A stretch of DNA of 64,000 nucleotides from Mycolicibacterium septicum DSM 44393 (lineage in GTDB: Bacteria > Actinomycetota > Actinomycetes > Mycobacteriales > Mycobacteriaceae). How positions within the stretch are numbered: position 1 is the first letter of the stretch; each line of letters opens with the position of its first letter. Below the pieces are notes generated by a model, which saw only the letters and a list, made by a program, of their open reading frames with translations, made no database searches and was not told the origin of the DNA. This document shows, in pieces, positions 62,422 to 64,000 of the stretch. A program made the translations under genes and the position numbers. The stretch is from positions 3,675,317 to 3,739,316 of the forward strand of contig NZ_HG322951.1 in NCBI RefSeq assembly GCF_000455325.1, read 5' to 3'.

Positions 62422-63263
62422 GCGCGGGTGAGGAACCCCAGCACGGTCTGCTCGAAGGCCTCCTTGGCTTCGATCATGGCCCAGTGTCCGCAGTTGGGGA
62501 ACACATGCAGCTCGGCGTTCGGGATCGTCCGCATGGGGATCAGTGCCATGTCGAGCGGGCTGACCCGGTCATCGCGGCCCCAGGTCAGCAGCGTGGGGGC
62601 GGCAACCTTGTGCATCTGGGCCCAGGCCATCGGGGCATCCGACGACCGCATGGCGGCCATCATCCCGGCGAACGCCGCCTTGCCGTACATGCGCTTGGCG
62701 GCGGCCAGGGTCGTGGGGTCGGTCGCCAGCTCCCACCGCTGTTCGATGAGCTCGTCGGTGACCAGCGCCGGGTCGAAGACCATCGAGTTCAGCCAGTCGA
62801 TCAGGCGCTGACGGGTCGGGTCTTCGGTGAACTCCTGCAGGAGCCGGATGCCCTCGCTGGGGCCCGGGCTGAACACGTTGGTTCCGATGCCGCCGATGGT
62901 GACGAGTTTGCCGATGCGGTCCGGCCGGCGGATGGCGAAGTTGATTCCCACCCCGCCGCCCATGGAGTTGCCGACGATGTGCACCCGGTCGATGTCGAGG
63001 GCATCGACGAAGGGGCCCACCACGCCCTGGGCGGTGACCATGGGATGGCCGCCGATGTCGTCGGTGACACCGAACCCCGGGAATTCCAGGACCAGGCACC
63101 GGAATTGCCGGGCGAAGGTGGGCAGGATCCCCCGGAAGTTGCGCCAGCCCGTCACTCCTGGCCCCGAGCCGTGTAGGAACAGCAGCGCCGGTCCGTCGCC
63201 GGTGTCGTAATACCGCAACACGCCGGCGGATGTCTCGATCTCCCTCAGTTCCAGCTCGGTCAT
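62418..63263 (-). CDS. Alpha/beta hydrolase of the meta-cleavage-product (BphD/HsaD-like) group
   Basis: 281 aa. Features of carbon-carbon bond hydrolases: LFLHGSGPGVTGWRNFRG near the N-terminus, nucleophile elbow GNSMGGGVG with Ser, acid in TWGRDDRVSP, and His in FPNCGHWAM. Such enzymes cleave ring-opened catechol or steroid intermediates. Start at ATG 63261-63263; the longer frame adds a Gly/Arg-rich extension outside the fold. Specific substrate not assignable; it fits the oxygenase-rich surroundings. Confidence 0.85.
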   Translation of the reverse strand: MTELELREIETSAGVLRYYDTGDGPALLFLHGSGPGVTGWRNFRGILPTFARQFRCLVLEFPGFGVTDDIGGHPMVTAQGVVGPFVDALDIDRVHIVGNSMGGGVGINFAIRRPDRIGKLVTIGGIGTNVFSPGPSEGIRLLQEFTEDPTRQRLIDWLNSMVFDPALVTDELIEQRWELATDPTTLAAAKRMYGKAAFAGMMAAMRSSDAPMAWAQMHKVAAPTLLTWGRDDRVSPLDMALIPMRTIPNAELHVFPNCGHWAMIEAKEAFEQTVLGFLTRA

Positions 63264-63350
63264 GGCAACCAACCTACGGGTGCCGGCCCGCCGGTTCCCG
63301 GGCAGTCCCGCACCGTGGAACACGATCGGATGTTGCGTATGGCCTCAACT

Positions 63351-63381
63351 CCGTGACCGCGGGGAGAGCCCGCGGTCACGG
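63351..63381 (-). terminator. Terminator hairpin downstream of the MFS gene
   Basis: Perfect 13-bp stem CCGTGACCGCGGG/CCCGCGGTCACGG with a GAGAG loop, 44 nt after the MFS stop codon in its direction of transcription. Confidence 0.65.
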
Positions 63382-63425
63382 AGGCGGGAATTCGCTCAGA
63401 ACGTCGGTGCCAAGGCGTGGCTGAC

Positions 63426-64000
63426 TTATCGTGCGACACAGGATCGTTCGCGGCGAAGCAATACGGTGCTGATCGCGCCGCCGCACAACGCAACCGTCCC
63501 ACAGGCGAGGAGGGCGGCCACCACCGAGTACGTCGACGTTCCGTCGCCCACATGCGCTGCGTGGCTGATGGTTCCGCATAGTGCGATGCCGATGGTGAGG
63601 CCCAATTGGCGAGCGGCGTTGGCCGCCGCGGCGGCCACCCCGGCCCGTGCGGGCGGGACCGACGTCGCCGCAACGGCGGGCAGCACCGGGGACACGATCG
63701 CAGCACCGATGCCGGTCCCGATGAGCATCGCGATCAGTGAAGTCCAGTCTGGGCGCACCAGCAGTGCCGCACCGGGAAGACAGGCCAGTCCGGTGAGTAA
63801 CGTTCCGCCACCGAGCACCCAACTGCGCGGCGCATGGTGCAGTCGAGCGCTCAAGGTCAGCGACACCGCAATGAACGCGGCAAGTTGCAGAGTCAGGACC
63901 AGGGCGGCTTGCAGGGGTTGCATGCCGCGGCTGGACTGCAACCACCACGACAGCGTCGGTAGTGCGGCGAAAGCCGCGAAGTAGTAAGCGAATCCGGCGA
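63426..64000 (-). CDS. Major facilitator superfamily transporter, 5' part beyond window edge
   Basis: C-terminal part of an MFS exporter; the frame stays open to the right edge (upstream residues AYYFAAFAALPTLSWW), so the TTG at 63941 is not the start. Visible: about five membrane helices, MQPLQAALVLTLQLAAF, GGGTLLTGLACLPGAALLV, GTGIGAAIVSPVLPAVAA, and a closing basic LLRRERSCVAR. The pattern resembles the second half of DHA2-type drug exporters. The substrate is unknown. Confidence 0.85.
   Translation of the reverse strand, partial: AGFAYYFAAFAALPTLSWWLQSSRGMQPLQAALVLTLQLAAFIAVSLTLSARLHHAPRSWVLGGGTLLTGLACLPGAALLVRPDWTSLIAMLIGTGIGAAIVSPVLPAVAATSVPPARAGVAAAAANAARQLGLTIGIALCGTISHAAHVGDGTSTYSVVAALLACGTVALCGGAISTVLLRRERSCVAR

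Overview
The window is high-G+C actinobacterial DNA that reads as the chromosome of a rapidly growing Mycobacterium (Mycolicibacterium-type). The evidence is a PdtaR-type ANTAR response regulator nearly identical to the mycobacterial protein, beside a complete liv operon; GTG starts and 4-nt ATGA/GTGA gene overlaps throughout; small tryptophan-rich secreted proteins; an F420-type DUF385 protein; and a Rieske oxygenase, P450s and a meta-cleavage-type hydrolase. I see no insertion sequence, prophage, CRISPR array or rRNA.

Region 1 (1-26.6 kb) is the 3' part of a non-ribosomal peptide synthetase (NRPS) locus: two giant collinear genes joined by a GTGA overlap. Visible domain order: A1-T1 | C2-A2-T2-E2 | C3-A3-T3 | C4-A4-T4 | C5-A5-T5-E5 | C6 // A6-T6 | C7-A7-T7-E7 | C8-T8. 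The split lies inside module 6, between C and A. The last module has no adenylation domain, and the sequence shows a clean excision scar. No thioesterase or reductase domain ends the line. E domains in modules 2, 5 and 7 predict D-residues there, and each following C domain is of a different, D-accepting-like subtype. A6 and A7 carry a threonine specificity code. The gene is cut by the left window edge, so upstream modules and accessory genes cannot be seen.

Region 2 (26.6-34.3 kb): an isoprenylcysteine-methyltransferase-like membrane protein, a small secreted protein, an odd short-variable-arm tRNA with a CAA (Leu) anticodon, pdtaR, and the livJ/K-H-M-G-F branched-chain amino acid ABC operon. 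A 16-bp hairpin separates the binding-protein gene from the permease and ATPase genes.

Region 3 (34.3-43.9 kb): a YnfA-like membrane protein, an SCO6745-like protein and a GntR/FCD regulator divergent from gntK-gntP (gluconate uptake and phosphorylation), RDD and DoxX membrane proteins, a beta-lactamase-like exported protein, a metallo-beta-lactamase-fold hydrolase, an acyl-CoA thioesterase-like protein, an LLM-class flavin monooxygenase and a GtrA-like protein.

Region 4 (43.9-49.7 kb): a minus-strand catabolic operon (Rieske oxygenase alpha subunit, NTF2-like protein, cytochrome P450) divergent from an unknown ORF, a TetR regulator and a DMT exporter, with a TATAC-N6-GTATA inverted repeat in the divergent gap. 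Next is a DUF385 protein.

Region 5 (49.7-64 kb): a polyamine-type potA-D-B-C ABC operon (potA appears to use a CTG start), an MFS exporter, an NCS1 permease, an isopropylmalate-dehydrogenase-family enzyme with an alpha/beta hydrolase, a four-repeat LysM protein, a MerR-like/transmembrane protein, a second small secreted protein, an NTF2-like protein followed by an unannotated C-terminal P450 remnant, a meta-cleavage-product-type hydrolase, and an MFS gene cut by the right edge.
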